Below, one piece after another: positions 10,310 through 19,099 of a stretch of DNA of 64,000 nt; positions within the stretch are counted from its first letter, which is position 1, and the number at the start of each line of letters is the position of its first letter. A program made the position numbers and the translations under genes. The notes beneath the pieces were generated by a model. The model saw only the letters and a list, made by a program, of their open reading frames with translations. It searched no databases and was not told the origin of the DNA. The stretch comes from Candidatus Methylopumilus universalis (GTDB taxonomy: Bacteria; Pseudomonadota; Gammaproteobacteria; Burkholderiales; Methylophilaceae). The stretch covers positions 1-64,000 of the forward strand of contig NZ_CP040977.1 in NCBI RefSeq assembly GCF_006364435.1, written 5' to 3'.

Positions 10310-12089
10310 GTTGGAGCGTTTTAAGGTGATCTAGCATTTGGGATGCATTCTTGAAGCCTACAATTCTAAAAGTTCGTAATTCGTTATGCTGCTTATCAAA
10401 AAATAATATGGCTGGCGGGCCGTAAAGATTGAAATGTTTTAATAGGGCTTTATGTTGAGTAGTATTTTGAGTGACGTCAACTTGAAGCAAGCTATATTCA
10501 TTAAGATATTCTTTGACCTTTGAGTTATTGAAAGTAAGTTTTTCGTATTCTTTACAAGATACGCACCAATCCGCATAAAAATCTAGCATGATCATTTTGT
10601 TATCGCGCTGATTTAGTTCGCGAGATAAATCATCAAGACTTTGAATTTGCTTAAAGGGTAAAACAGAAACGTGATTAGGTTTCGTGGTAATAGAAATGTT
10701 CTCATCATCAGATATATTCATTTTTTGAAGTGTTAGTCCAAAAAGTAAAATCGAAGCAATAAGTGTTACAAAGGCCAGTAGATGAACCCAAGACATCGAT
10801 TTATATTTGAAGCGACGAACTGCAAAAAATAAATAAATTGAGAGTGCGAGCAATAAAGCGCTGTAAGCAATTTGATCGGTATTTTCAGGGAAAAGCGGGC
10901 TCATGATAAATAGGCCCATGGCAATTAATATAAAGCCAATCAGCTCTTTAATAATAATCATCCAATGACCACGCTTAGGCAGCCATTGATCGGAAAAAAT
11001 ACCAATGAGAAGAAGCGGTATGCTCATGCCAATAGAAAGTGTAAATAAAGCTATGCCGCCTAAGACAAAATCTCTTGATTGATTGATATAGATAATTGCT
11101 CCTGCCAGAGGAGGTGCAATGCAGGGGCTCAATACAAGCGATGAGATCATTCCGATAATAAATACATTAAGATACCTACCTCCTTCTACGCGAAGGATAG
11201 ATGTCGCAATAAAATTTTCAATGAAGTGAGGTAATTTGAGAGCATATAAATCAAACATAGAAAGTGCTAAAAGAATAAAAACAACACCGAGAACAATCAT
11301 GAGCAAAGGACTTTGAATACTTGACGTAATTAAATTGCCTGACAATCCCGCAAAAATACCTATCAAGGTATAAGTAAAAGAAACGCCACCCACATAACTG
11401 AAAGATAGAAAAAAATCTTTTAAGCGCGTTTGATGAGAGGGACGCTTATGTGAAGCAAAAATAATACTTGATAAAATAGGAATCATGGGAAGAACACAAG
11501 GCGTTAAAGAAAGCAAAAGCCCCGCAATAAAAAACCCTAACAAGATAAGACCAATATGTTGTGACTGCAATAAAAATTGCATCGTATCAACTTCAGAATT
11601 AGAGCTGGTCGCGTTTAAGGTTTTAGTTTGAATGCTATCGAACTTAAATTCTTTTGAAATAGGAGCGTAACAAAGACCTTTTTGGCTGCATCCTTGATAA
11701 GTGAGGCTTATTTTTTTTGGTGGATGAGTTGGATCGAATGGAATAGAAGCATTTAAGGTGCTATGGTAAATTTCTGTTTTTCCGAAATGAGGGTCTGTTT
11801 TAATTTCTGCAGTTGGCAAAAGGATTTGATTTTGAGGAACATGATCAAATTCAACTTTTAATTTGTTGCGATAAAGATAATAGTCTTTCGCAATAAAGAA
11901 TGCTGCCTCGATGGATTGAGAATTTTTTTTGATTGTTAATTGAAAAGCTTCGTCAGGCTGTAGGAAAGCATTTTTATCTTTTAAGAATAAAGATTCGTCA
12001 GCATTTGCGATGTTGATGAGTAAGCCGATAAAAAATAAACTAAACAAAATTGTTATTTTTTTTGATAAAGAAAAAATACGGCTAAACAT
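10296..12089 (-). CDS. dsbD: Thiol:disulfide interchange protein DsbD
   Basis: This moves electrons from cytoplasmic thioredoxin across the inner membrane to periplasmic thiol proteins. The 597-residue protein has a signal peptide (about 1-30), an N-terminal immunoglobulin-like domain whose cysteines lie in GCSQKGLCYAP, a central eight-helix domain with the paired cysteine motifs TPCVLPM and LSPCIAPPL, and a C-terminal thioredoxin domain with WCVSC near residue 509. All three redox pairs are present. The downstream TlpA-like gene overlaps its end and is probably its client. Confidence 0.95.
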   Translation of the reverse strand: MFSRIFSLSKKITILFSLFFIGLLINIANADESLFLKDKNAFLQPDEAFQLTIKKNSQSIEAAFFIAKDYYLYRNKLKVEFDHVPQNQILLPTAEIKTDPHFGKTEIYHSTLNASIPFDPTHPPKKISLTYQGCSQKGLCYAPISKEFKFDSIQTKTLNATSSNSEVDTMQFLLQSQHIGLILLGFFIAGLLLSLTPCVLPMIPILSSIIFASHKRPSHQTRLKDFFLSFSYVGGVSFTYTLIGIFAGLSGNLITSSIQSPLLMIVLGVVFILLALSMFDLYALKLPHFIENFIATSILRVEGGRYLNVFIIGMISSLVLSPCIAPPLAGAIIYINQSRDFVLGGIALFTLSIGMSIPLLLIGIFSDQWLPKRGHWMIIIKELIGFILIAMGLFIMSPLFPENTDQIAYSALLLALSIYLFFAVRRFKYKSMSWVHLLAFVTLIASILLFGLTLQKMNISDDENISITTKPNHVSVLPFKQIQSLDDLSRELNQRDNKMIMLDFYADWCVSCKEYEKLTFNNSKVKEYLNEYSLLQVDVTQNTTQHKALLKHFNLYGPPAILFFDKQHNELRTFRIVGFKNASQMLDHLKTLQHENQ

Positions 12090-12233
12090 GAATAATGACC
12101 TTTAATTAATTAAGAAGTAGTAGGTTGGAGTTAAATCATCACAAAATCGTTCCTTAAGTATGATTCAATCAAGCTCTTAAGCACAACGATCATTTATTAC
12201 ATATAATTCTAACTAAATTAATAGAATAACCTA

Positions 12234-12629
12234 ATGCGATTACTTTTTACTATTCTTTTATTATCCTTCCCAGTCATTGAGATATGGGGCATTTTTAAAC
12301 TAAGCGCTCTTTATGGGTGGTGGTTTTTTCTTTATATGATTTTAGTTACTTACCTTGGTTGGCGATTAATCAAAGAGGAAAAACAGTTAGTTTTTGCAAA
12401 GCTAATGGGTGCTATGACTCAAGGTGGCAATCCAATTAAAGCCATGATTGGTAGTGCACGTAATTTATTTGCAGGTATCTTATTTATTATCCCTGGCGTA
12501 ATTACAGATTCCTTAGCGGTCATATTGTTGCTTATTCCTATTAAAAATAACTCTTCTCAAAATGTTCATCCATCAGAAGATGATGTGATCGAAGGTGAGT
12601 ATCGTCGTGATGATGAGCTTTTAAAATAA
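12234..12629 (+). CDS. FxsA family membrane protein
   Basis: A 131-residue protein of the FxsA family, named for suppression of F-plasmid exclusion of phage T7 in E. coli. The sequence opens with MRLLFTILLLSFPVIEIW, has two closely spaced N-terminal membrane helices, the conserved GWRLIKEE segment, and another hydrophobic stretch (about 78-103, with PGVITDSLAVILLLIP). The C-terminus is acidic. A TATAAT hexamer at 12202-12207 may be its -10 element. The stop codon overlaps the ATG of the next gene (TAATG). Physiological role is unknown. Confidence 0.88.
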   Translation: MRLLFTILLLSFPVIEIWGIFKLSALYGWWFFLYMILVTYLGWRLIKEEKQLVFAKLMGAMTQGGNPIKAMIGSARNLFAGILFIIPGVITDSLAVILLLIPIKNNSSQNVHPSEDDVIEGEYRRDDELLK

Positions 12630-13651
12630 TGAGTTACTCCATCAAACTGTTACCAAGTGGCCACGTTTTTCAGGCTAAAGGAAGTCAAACCATTGTAGAG
12701 GCTGCTATAGATGCAGGTGTTCATCTGCCTTATGGTTGTCGAAATGGTGCGTGTGGCGCATGCAAAGGTAAGGTGGTTGAAGGAAAGGTGCATTTAGAAG
12801 ATTATCAGTCATCCGTGATTTCAGAAGAAGAAATTAAAAATGGTATGACATTGTTTTGCAGGGCTATGGCCATAGAAGATTTAACTATTGAAATTAAAGA
12901 GCTGGCCATTGTTAATAATATAAGACCTAAAATCTTTCCAGTTCGTGTTGAAGCTTTAGAAAAGTTGACGCATGACGTCATGCTAATGAAACTCAAGCTT
13001 CCAAGCACAGACAAACTGCAATTTGTAGCTGGACAATATTTAGAGTTTTTACTTAAAGATGGAAAGAGGAGAGCATTTTCAATTGCCAGCCCTTCTCATG
13101 AGTCTTCCTTGCTTGAGATACATCTCAGACTCATCCCAGGGGGAGAGTTTACAGAATATGTATTTCAAGAAATGAAAGAAAAATCTATTTTGCGCGTGGA
13201 AGGACCTTTCGGTAATTTTTTCTTGCGTGAAGACTCTATGAAAACTATTATTTTTGTAGCTGGTGGAACGGGCTTTGCACCGATTAAGGGCATGATCGAA
13301 GAGTCCATTCAAAAAGGCATGAAGCGGCCCATTAAGCTTTATCGGGGCGCGCGAGCATTGGAAGATTTATATATGAATACGTTATGCAAAGAATGGGCAA
13401 ACGAATTTTCGCATATTGAATATATCCCTGTTCTTTCTGAGTCTCCTGAGGAAGATTTCTGGCATGGGCGAAATGGATTAGTGCATGAAGCCGTATTAAA
13501 AGATTTTGTAAATTTAAATGACTATCAATTGTACTGCTGTGGTGCTCCTCAGATGGTAGAAGTGGCACATGAGGCATTTATTAAAGCAGGGCTGCCGGAG
13601 GATGAGTTTTATTCAGATGCTTTTACGTTTGCAGCACCCGTAAAAAAATAA
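12629..13651 (+). CDS. 2Fe-2S ferredoxin-fused FAD/NAD(P)H oxidoreductase
   Basis: A 340-residue electron-transfer reductase with an N-terminal plant-type 2Fe-2S domain (Cys37, Cys42, Cys45 and Cys77), an FAD-binding domain with RAFSIAS, and an NAD(P)-binding domain with GGTGFAPIKGMIEE. This order matches the AscD/CDP-6-deoxyglucoseen reductase group and oxygenase reductases. In betaproteobacteria, such genes are often annotated as a CDP-6-deoxy-delta-3,4-glucoseen reductase without biochemical proof. No partner oxygenase lies nearby. Translation is coupled to fxsA by overlapping stop and start codons. Confidence 0.87.
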   Translation: MSYSIKLLPSGHVFQAKGSQTIVEAAIDAGVHLPYGCRNGACGACKGKVVEGKVHLEDYQSSVISEEEIKNGMTLFCRAMAIEDLTIEIKELAIVNNIRPKIFPVRVEALEKLTHDVMLMKLKLPSTDKLQFVAGQYLEFLLKDGKRRAFSIASPSHESSLLEIHLRLIPGGEFTEYVFQEMKEKSILRVEGPFGNFFLREDSMKTIIFVAGGTGFAPIKGMIEESIQKGMKRPIKLYRGARALEDLYMNTLCKEWANEFSHIEYIPVLSESPEEDFWHGRNGLVHEAVLKDFVNLNDYQLYCCGAPQMVEVAHEAFIKAGLPEDEFYSDAFTFAAPVKK

Positions 13652-13661
13652 ACAGGCATAA

Positions 13662-13686
13662 AAAAAGGCGCTAAAAGCGCCTTTTT
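13662..13686. terminator. Bidirectional rho-independent terminator
   Basis: An 11-base stem (13662-13672 with 13676-13686) built around GGCGCT/AGCGCC has a 3-base AAA loop. It is flanked by an A-run on the left and a T-run on the right. It serves the reductase gene on the plus strand and the 35-residue peptide gene on the minus strand. Confidence 0.85.
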
Positions 13687-13706
13687 CTTTGATACAGAGA
13701 AGCAAA

Positions 13707-13814
13707 TTACTTAGCAGCTTTAGCATCAGCAGTTGGTTTAGCAGCTTTAGCAGCAAATGCGTTTAATGAAAGTGCGAATAAACCTGCAACTAATGAAGCA
13801 AATAACTTAGACAT
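13707..13814 (-). CDS. Small predicted exported Ala/Lys-rich peptide (35 aa)
   Basis: This short open frame encodes 35 residues. It starts MSKLFASLVAGLFALSLNAF, a compact signal-peptide-like segment with one Lys, a hydrophobic core and an Ala-x-Ala region, and ends in a basic Ala/Lys-rich tail (residues 21-35, including KAAKPTADAKAAK). A clear AAGGAAA ribosome binding site lies about 5 bases before the ATG, and a strong terminator begins about 20 bases after the stop. These signals together argue for real expression. If the leader is cleaved after about residue 21, the mature peptide would be only some 14 residues and strongly basic. No family is recognised. Confidence 0.7.
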   Translation of the reverse strand: MSKLFASLVAGLFALSLNAFAAKAAKPTADAKAAK

Positions 13815-13847
13815 GTAATTTCCTTAAATATAAAATGAAATAAAATA

Positions 13848-13875
13848 TGTATCAAACTGTAATAATACTGATACA
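13848..13875. repeat. Inverted repeat upstream of the small peptide gene
   Basis: TGTATCA (13848-13854) and TGATACA (13869-13875) form a perfect 7-base inverted repeat with a 14-base spacer, 34 bases upstream of the minus-strand peptide start. It could be an operator or a 5'-leader hairpin; which one cannot be decided here. The rest of the spacer to 14016 holds nothing recognisable. Confidence 0.4.
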
Positions 13876-14016
13876 CATCAACCGTGTATAAATCACGATT
13901 TGCGCGAATTATACATGAGCCATAATTTTTATCTACAAAAAAACGACTGAATGTTAAGGACTTAATTTTTCGGGAAAAGTTCCTCGAAGCCTAAAGAGCT
14001 TAAGAATAAAGCAGTG

Positions 14017-14424
14017 CTAATTAAAACGACTTTTCAAAACAGCATTATAAAACTCAATCATAGATTGCTTCACAGACTCCCTAGCTAAATTAATAGTATC
14101 AAAAAATTGTTCGAGGTGTCCTAAAAGCGAAGCATAAACTTCGTGATCAAAGTAAGAGTTTACGAGAAAACCAATTCCAAAAAAAATTAAAGTAATAAAA
14201 GATTGGATTATTAAATGACGAGGTAATTCTTTAATGAAAGGATTATTTCTTTTACCTATTTTCTTAAATTTAAAATTTTTAAAATGAAAAAGGTAATAAC
14301 TTAAAATTTGAAATGTAGTGATTGGTAAAAGCCAAGTGTAATTAAGGTCACTTAAGCCCATTCCAAAGGACAAAATCATACTTACGAGCCATCCAAGCTT
14401 TCCAATAAGTTTCATATGCGGCAT
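14017..14424 (-). CDS. Hypothetical membrane protein (135 aa)
   Basis: No family is recognised. The 135-residue product has probable membrane segments at about 8-23, 29-45 and 71-88, a basic cytoplasmic-type loop between them (KNFKFKKIGKRNN), and a soluble amphipathic C-terminal region of about 45 residues. A second in-frame ATG three codons after the first (MPHMK) could also be the start; neither has a strong ribosome binding site. It lies 82 bases after hemD on the same strand, so it could be transcribed with hemC-hemD. Codon use looks like that of its neighbours. Confidence 0.55.
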   Translation of the reverse strand: MPHMKLIGKLGWLVSMILSFGMGLSDLNYTWLLPITTFQILSYYLFHFKNFKFKKIGKRNNPFIKELPRHLIIQSFITLIFFGIGFLVNSYFDHEVYASLLGHLEQFFDTINLARESVKQSMIEFYNAVLKSRFN

Positions 14425-14506
14425 ATTGAATTAAAGACTCGCCAATTTAACATCTGAGTTATATCGCACAATCCAAAATGCGCAGATGTAATCGAAGGAT
14501 TTGAAA

Positions 14507-15280
14507 CTAGTGATCGATTGTCTCTAAAAGCTTTTTCATCATAGATTGATCAGAAGGCTCATCCGACGAAAAAGTCATAAAAGATTCTCTCTCAAGAACA
14601 TTCACCATTCTCGGATGATTTACGATAAAAAGAACGTCCTTTAAAAAACTCATATCTTTTAAGCGATTTAAACGAACGAACTCTTTACATGCCTCAGAGC
14701 TTGTAATAAGAATTGCTGAAATATGAATTTTTTCAGAGAAAGCTTTAAGTAAATCTAAATTAGTTTGCGGAAATGTGCGGGTATAACATTCTGCGTATGT
14801 AACTTCAGCACCTCGCGCTCTTAATATTTCAGCTAAAGTTTCGCGGCCGCCCTCACCCCTAAAGATTACAATTTTTTTATTCTTAATATCATTCATTTCT
14901 TTGGTGGCAAGCAAACCTTCGCTATCGAAGTTCTCATCTGGTATGAGAACATGATTTACATCAAATAATTTCAGTGCTTTTTGAGTGGAGGGACCAATTG
15001 CTGCAAACTTTGTTGATTCGGGCAATGAATGAAAGGCATGTTTGACAGCTGGCATTCCAAATTGCACTGCGTTAGAGCTAATAAAAATAGCCCAATCATA
15101 TTCATTTAATTTTAAAACGATATTTTGAAAAGTTTCGTTTTGACTTTTTGATTTGATTTCAAGCAAGGGAAACTCGATAGGATGTCCTTGATGTTCATTG
15201 ACTAAGGCTTTGATCTCACCTGTTTGATGAGAAGGCCGTGTAATCACAATACCAGTTTGATGGAGTTCTTTTTTACTCAT
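14507..15280 (-). CDS. hemD: Uroporphyrinogen-III synthase
   Basis: This closes and inverts ring D of hydroxymethylbilane to form uroporphyrinogen III. HemD proteins diverge strongly in sequence, but this 257-residue protein has the two-domain pattern with an N-terminal GIVITRPSHQTGEI segment, the central AIFISSNAVQFGM and AIGPSTQKAL motifs, and the later ILITSSEACKEF motif. Its start codon overlaps the hemC stop by four bases (ATGA), the classic hemC-hemD coupling. The gene order alone makes the call strong. Confidence 0.92.
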   Translation of the reverse strand: MSKKELHQTGIVITRPSHQTGEIKALVNEHQGHPIEFPLLEIKSKSQNETFQNIVLKLNEYDWAIFISSNAVQFGMPAVKHAFHSLPESTKFAAIGPSTQKALKLFDVNHVLIPDENFDSEGLLATKEMNDIKNKKIVIFRGEGGRETLAEILRARGAEVTYAECYTRTFPQTNLDLLKAFSEKIHISAILITSSEACKEFVRLNRLKDMSFLKDVLFIVNHPRMVNVLERESFMTFSSDEPSDQSMMKKLLETIDH

Positions 15281-16206
15281 ATTACAAGACTCGCTAATAT
15301 TTTATCGGCGCCTTGATCAAGCAGTTGCTTAGCAAGTTTTTCACCAAGCTTTTCAGCATCTGCAATAGAGCCTTCAATTTTATCTTTAATCATTTCTTTT
15401 CCATCTATAGAAGCTACAAAACCTTGAAGCTTAAGAATTTTATTTTCAATAATTGCATGCGCACCCAGAGGCACATTGCAACTGCCACCCAAAGTTCTGC
15501 TCATAGCCCTTTCGGCTAAAACGCAATAAGCCGACTCTTGGTGATGAAGTGGTTTTAATAGCTCAATAAGGTCGGAACGCACTTTTAATATTTCGATAGC
15601 AAGTGCGCCTTGCCCAACAGCAGGAATTGAATTTTCAGGAGACATATACTGTCGAATACGGTTTTTTAATTTAAGATGAATAAGCCCTGCTGCTGCCAAT
15701 ATAATGCCTTGATATTGTTTTTTATCGAGCTTTCTTAAGCGTGTTTGGAGATTGCCTCTTAATGGCTCAATCATAAGCTCAGGGAATCGACGTTGTAATT
15801 GACTTTGTCGGCGAAGACTTGAAGTGCCTACAATACTTCCCGGCGGCAACATTTCGAGTGCACCAAAATCATTAGAAATAAATGCATCTCGTGCATCTTC
15901 TCTTTTACCAATAGCTGCAATCATAAATTCATCGCTTAAATGCATAGGCAAGTCTTTAAGTGAATGCACTGCAATATCAGCTTCTTTATTTTGAAGAGCC
16001 ACTTCTAATTCTTTAATAAAGAGGCCCTTGCCACCAATTTTGGAGAGAGATTTATTAAGTGTTTTATCGCCTTGAGTTGTCATGCCAAGAATAGTGACTT
16101 CTAATCTTGGATATAAAGATACAAGTTCCGATTTGATATATTCGGCTTGCCACATTGCAAGGTCACTTTCGCGCGTCGCGATGGTTATGTGTGTAGGCTG
16201 GGTCAT
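15277..16206 (-). CDS. hemC: Porphobilinogen deaminase (hydroxymethylbilane synthase)
   Basis: This polymerises four porphobilinogen units into hydroxymethylbilane. The 309-residue protein contains the N-terminal TIATRESDLAMWQAEYI, the conserved AVHSLKDLP motif with the catalytic aspartate region, GTSSLRRQSQLQ, and the dipyrromethane cofactor attachment motif GGSCNVPLGAHA with Cys243. It is the first gene of hemC-hemD and is transcribed divergently from argH, with a spacer of 89 bases. Confidence 0.96.
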   Translation of the reverse strand: MTQPTHITIATRESDLAMWQAEYIKSELVSLYPRLEVTILGMTTQGDKTLNKSLSKIGGKGLFIKELEVALQNKEADIAVHSLKDLPMHLSDEFMIAAIGKREDARDAFISNDFGALEMLPPGSIVGTSSLRRQSQLQRRFPELMIEPLRGNLQTRLRKLDKKQYQGIILAAAGLIHLKLKNRIRQYMSPENSIPAVGQGALAIEILKVRSDLIELLKPLHHQESAYCVLAERAMSRTLGGSCNVPLGAHAIIENKILKLQGFVASIDGKEMIKDKIEGSIADAEKLGEKLAKQLLDQGADKILASLVI

Positions 16207-16295
16207 AGTTGAATTTAAAACGAATGTCCTATTTTATCATAAGCTAGGCCATTGAAAATTTAGAAAATCATAAGCTTTAGCATATACTTTCAACT

Positions 16296-17690
16296 ATGGC
16301 TAAAAAAGATATAAAAAAAGCGAATTGGTCAGGCAGATTTAATGAGCCTGTGACTGAACTCGTCAAAAGATTTACAGCTTCTATAGGTTTTGATCAAAAA
16401 CTAGGTCTTTATGATATTGAAGGTTCAGTGGCACATGCTGAAATGCTAGCTGCACAGAAAATCATCACACAAAAAGACTTAAAAGCGATTCAAAGCGGAT
16501 TACAAAGTATTCAAAAAGAAATTTTAGCTGGTACCTTTAAGTGGTCTTTAGATTTAGAAGACGTACATTTGAATATTGAGAAAAGGTTGACTGATAAAAT
16601 TGGCGAAGCAGGTAAGAAATTACATACAGGCAGATCGAGAAATGACCAGGTCGCAACTGATTTGAGATTATGGCTAAGAGAAACCATAGATCAAACGATT
16701 CAAAAAATTAAAACACTTCAGTTATCCGTCGTTCAGTTAGCAGATAAGCACCAAAAAACAATTATGCCCGGATTCACTCATCTGCAAGTCGCGCAGCCTG
16801 TGACTTTTGGTCATCATTTAATGGCTTATTATGAGATGCTGCAAAGAGATCTGACAAGATTTGAAGATGCTAGAAAAAGAATGAATCAATTACCTTTGGG
16901 TGCGGCAGCACTTGCCGGGACAAGTTATCCCATCGATAGAAATAGGGTTGCTAAAAAACTGAAATTTGACGGCGTCTGTGAGAATTCACTAGATGCAGTT
17001 TCAGATAGAGATTTTGCAATTGAATTTACTTTTGCAGCATCTTTACTTATGACTCATTTATCAAGATTTTCAGAAGAACTCATCATGTGGTCGAGCCCCA
17101 TGTTTGGATTCGTTGAAATCGCTGATGGATTTTGTACCGGATCATCCATCATGCCGCAGAAAAAAAATCCAGATGTACCTGAATTGGTGAGAGGAAAAAC
17201 AGGCAGAGTCACCGGCCATTTAATGAGCCTTCTCATGCTTATGAAAGCGCAGCCACTTGCTTACAATAAAGACAATCAAGAAGACAAAGAGCCCCTTTTT
17301 GATACTGCAAATACTATTTTAGATGTGCTGACTATCTATGCAGACATGCTGAAAAGTATTTCGGTCAATGAAAAAAATATGAAGGAAGCTGCTTTAAAAG
17401 GTTACGCGACTGCAACAGATTTAGCAGACTATCTTGTGATTAAAGGAGTGGCATTTAGAGATGCGCATGAAATTGTTGCAAAAGCCGTAAGCACAGCTAT
17501 TAAAAAGAAATGTGATTTATCAGATCTGAAGATAGATGAATTGAAAAAATTTAGTAAAATGATTTCAAGTGATGTATATAGTCATCTAACGCTTGAAGGT
17601 TCAATTAAATCTAGAAATCACACTGGCGGCACGTCTTTTGAGCAAGTCAAAAAATCGATTGAAAAAGCAAAAAAAAGATTAAAACAATAA
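16296..17690 (+). CDS. argH: Argininosuccinate lyase
   Basis: This catalyses the last step of arginine synthesis, splitting argininosuccinate into arginine and fumarate. The 464-residue protein opens with WSGRFNEPV and carries [21 protein letters not shown]-like [11 protein letters not shown], and the fumarase-superfamily signature [11 protein letters not shown] at about 281-290 with the catalytic serine. There is no visible Shine-Dalgarno sequence before the ATG. A TATACT hexamer ends only 7 bases upstream, so the message may be leaderless. The stop codon lies six bases from the convergent NodT gene. Confidence 0.95.
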   Translation: MAKKDIKKANWSGRFNEPVTELVKRFTASIGFDQKLGLYDIEGSVAHAEMLAAQKIITQKDLKAIQSGLQSIQKEILAGTFKWSLDLEDVHLNIEKRLTDKIGEAGKKLHTGRSRNDQVATDLRLWLRETIDQTIQKIKTLQLSVVQLADKHQKTIMPGFTHLQVAQPVTFGHHLMAYYEMLQRDLTRFEDARKRMNQLPLGAAALAGTSYPIDRNRVAKKLKFDGVCENSLDAVSDRDFAIEFTFAASLLMTHLSRFSEELIMWSSPMFGFVEIADGFCTGSSIMPQKKNPDVPELVRGKTGRVTGHLMSLLMLMKAQPLAYNKDNQEDKEPLFDTANTILDVLTIYADMLKSISVNEKNMKEAALKGYATATDLADYLVIKGVAFRDAHEIVAKAVSTAIKKKCDLSDLKIDELKKFSKMISSDVYSHLTLEGSIKSRNHTGGTSFEQVKKSIEKAKKRLKQ

Positions 17691-17697
17691 TTGTTTT
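17681..17697. terminator. Weak hairpin spanning the argH stop codon
   Basis: AAAACAA (17681-17687) and TTGTTTT (17691-17697) flank the argH TAA. This A/T-only 7-base stem lies between convergent genes and could be a weak bidirectional terminator, but the low G+C content makes the call uncertain. Confidence 0.3.
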
Positions 17698-19096
17698 AGT
17701 TATTTGCTTGCTTTACAGGCCAGCCCCCACCTAAAGATTTAAACAATTCAACGCTCGCAATTAATCTTAATTGTCTTTTTTGAATATATGAAATCGACGC
17801 ATCATTGAAAACACGCTGCGCGTCTAGATATTCCAAGTAACTTGAATAGCCAGCTTTGTAACGATTCGAAGCAATATCCATAGCTTTTTTCGCCGCATCT
17901 TGTGTGAGTTTTAAATCATTTTCTTGTTCGGTATATTCTTTTAAAGATACAAGTGCATTATTTACCTCTTTAAAAGCATTTTGTATAGAAGACTCATAAT
18001 AGCTAAGCGCTTGTTTTTGTTTGGCTGTTGCTTGACTCACTCTTGCTTGAGCTCTTCCTGAGTCAAAAATTGGAAGTGTCAAGCCTAAGCCTATCCCCCA
18101 AATGTCTGAACCAGTTTTATTAATATTTTTTAATTCAGCACTCTCTCTTCCAAAATTTGCCGTAAGGATAATATTTGGAAAAAGCGCTGCTCTAGCCACA
18201 CCAATATTTGCATTAGCTGCAATCATTATTTGTTCAGCTTCTTTTATGTCTGGCCTTGATTCCAAAAGCGATGAGGGCATATTAGCTGGCGGTATTGGAG
18301 GTGTGACTAAAGCATCTATTCTATTTTCAGGAATATTTAAATTCATATCGCCTGACAAAAGAACAAGCTGATTAGAAACGACTTCACGTTGACGAATAAG
18401 ATCACTTAGCTGAGCTGATAGATTATTAAAAGCCGCTTCAGCTTGATGAAGATCGAGTGCAGATATAAGTCCGCTCTCTAAACGCTTTTTAGTGAGCTCT
18501 AAATTTTCTTTACGATATCCAACATTATCTTTTAAAGCCAATATTTGTGAATCGATGCTTCGCAATAACAAGTAATTGCTTGCAAGAGTACTTTGTAAAC
18601 TTAATACCACAGTGTCTTTTGAATATTGAGATGAAATATATTCAGCACGAGCTGATTCTTTCGCTCGACGTAATCTTCCCCAAAAATCTAGCTCAAATGA
18701 TGTGCCGAGTTGAATATTGAAATTTTTACGGAAGGGTTTTACAAAATTTGAGGGCACAATACCAGTTTCAGTGGCTTTAGTTCGATTTCCCTGAGACGTT
18801 AAATCTACCGAGGGTATCAGAGCCGCTCCTATTTGTTTTAGGTATGCATCAGCTTCTTCCAGGCGTGCAATCGCTGCGTTAACATCTACATTTTTGTCTA
18901 ATGCTTTGTCCATTAGCTCATCAAGTGCTGGGTCCTGATAAAGCTTCCACCAATTATTTAAATCCGCAACTAAATTGTCTTTATTGATTTCATGGTGATA
19001 AGCGTTGGGCAGATTTATTTCTGGACGTTTGTAGTCAGGCCCAACTAGAGTGCAACTTGCAACCAAAATTAGCGATACTAAAAATATGATTTTCAT
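17696..19096 (-). CDS. NodT-family outer membrane efflux lipoprotein
   Basis: This is the outer-membrane channel of a tripartite RND pump. The 466-residue protein has a lipoprotein signal peptide with a lipobox ending at Cys15 (ILVASC), followed by the NodT/OprM hallmark VGPDYKRPE, then two TolC-type repeat halves (around 45-250 and 270-455) containing TLASNYLLLRS and the RPDIKEAEQ motif. It is the last gene of the adaptor-pump-channel operon, three bases after the pump gene. Confidence 0.94.
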   Translation of the reverse strand: MKIIFLVSLILVASCTLVGPDYKRPEINLPNAYHHEINKDNLVADLNNWWKLYQDPALDELMDKALDKNVDVNAAIARLEEADAYLKQIGAALIPSVDLTSQGNRTKATETGIVPSNFVKPFRKNFNIQLGTSFELDFWGRLRRAKESARAEYISSQYSKDTVVLSLQSTLASNYLLLRSIDSQILALKDNVGYRKENLELTKKRLESGLISALDLHQAEAAFNNLSAQLSDLIRQREVVSNQLVLLSGDMNLNIPENRIDALVTPPIPPANMPSSLLESRPDIKEAEQIMIAANANIGVARAALFPNIILTANFGRESAELKNINKTGSDIWGIGLGLTLPIFDSGRAQARVSQATAKQKQALSYYESSIQNAFKEVNNALVSLKEYTEQENDLKLTQDAAKKAMDIASNRYKAGYSSYLEYLDAQRVFNDASISYIQKRQLRLIASVELFKSLGGGWPVKQANN

Positions 19097-19099
19097 ATT

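Noticed and set aside
13815-14016. Possible further small gene or RNA in the 202-base spacer
   Set aside because: Apart from one inverted repeat, no open frame with a ribosome binding site or terminator-bounded RNA could be supported.
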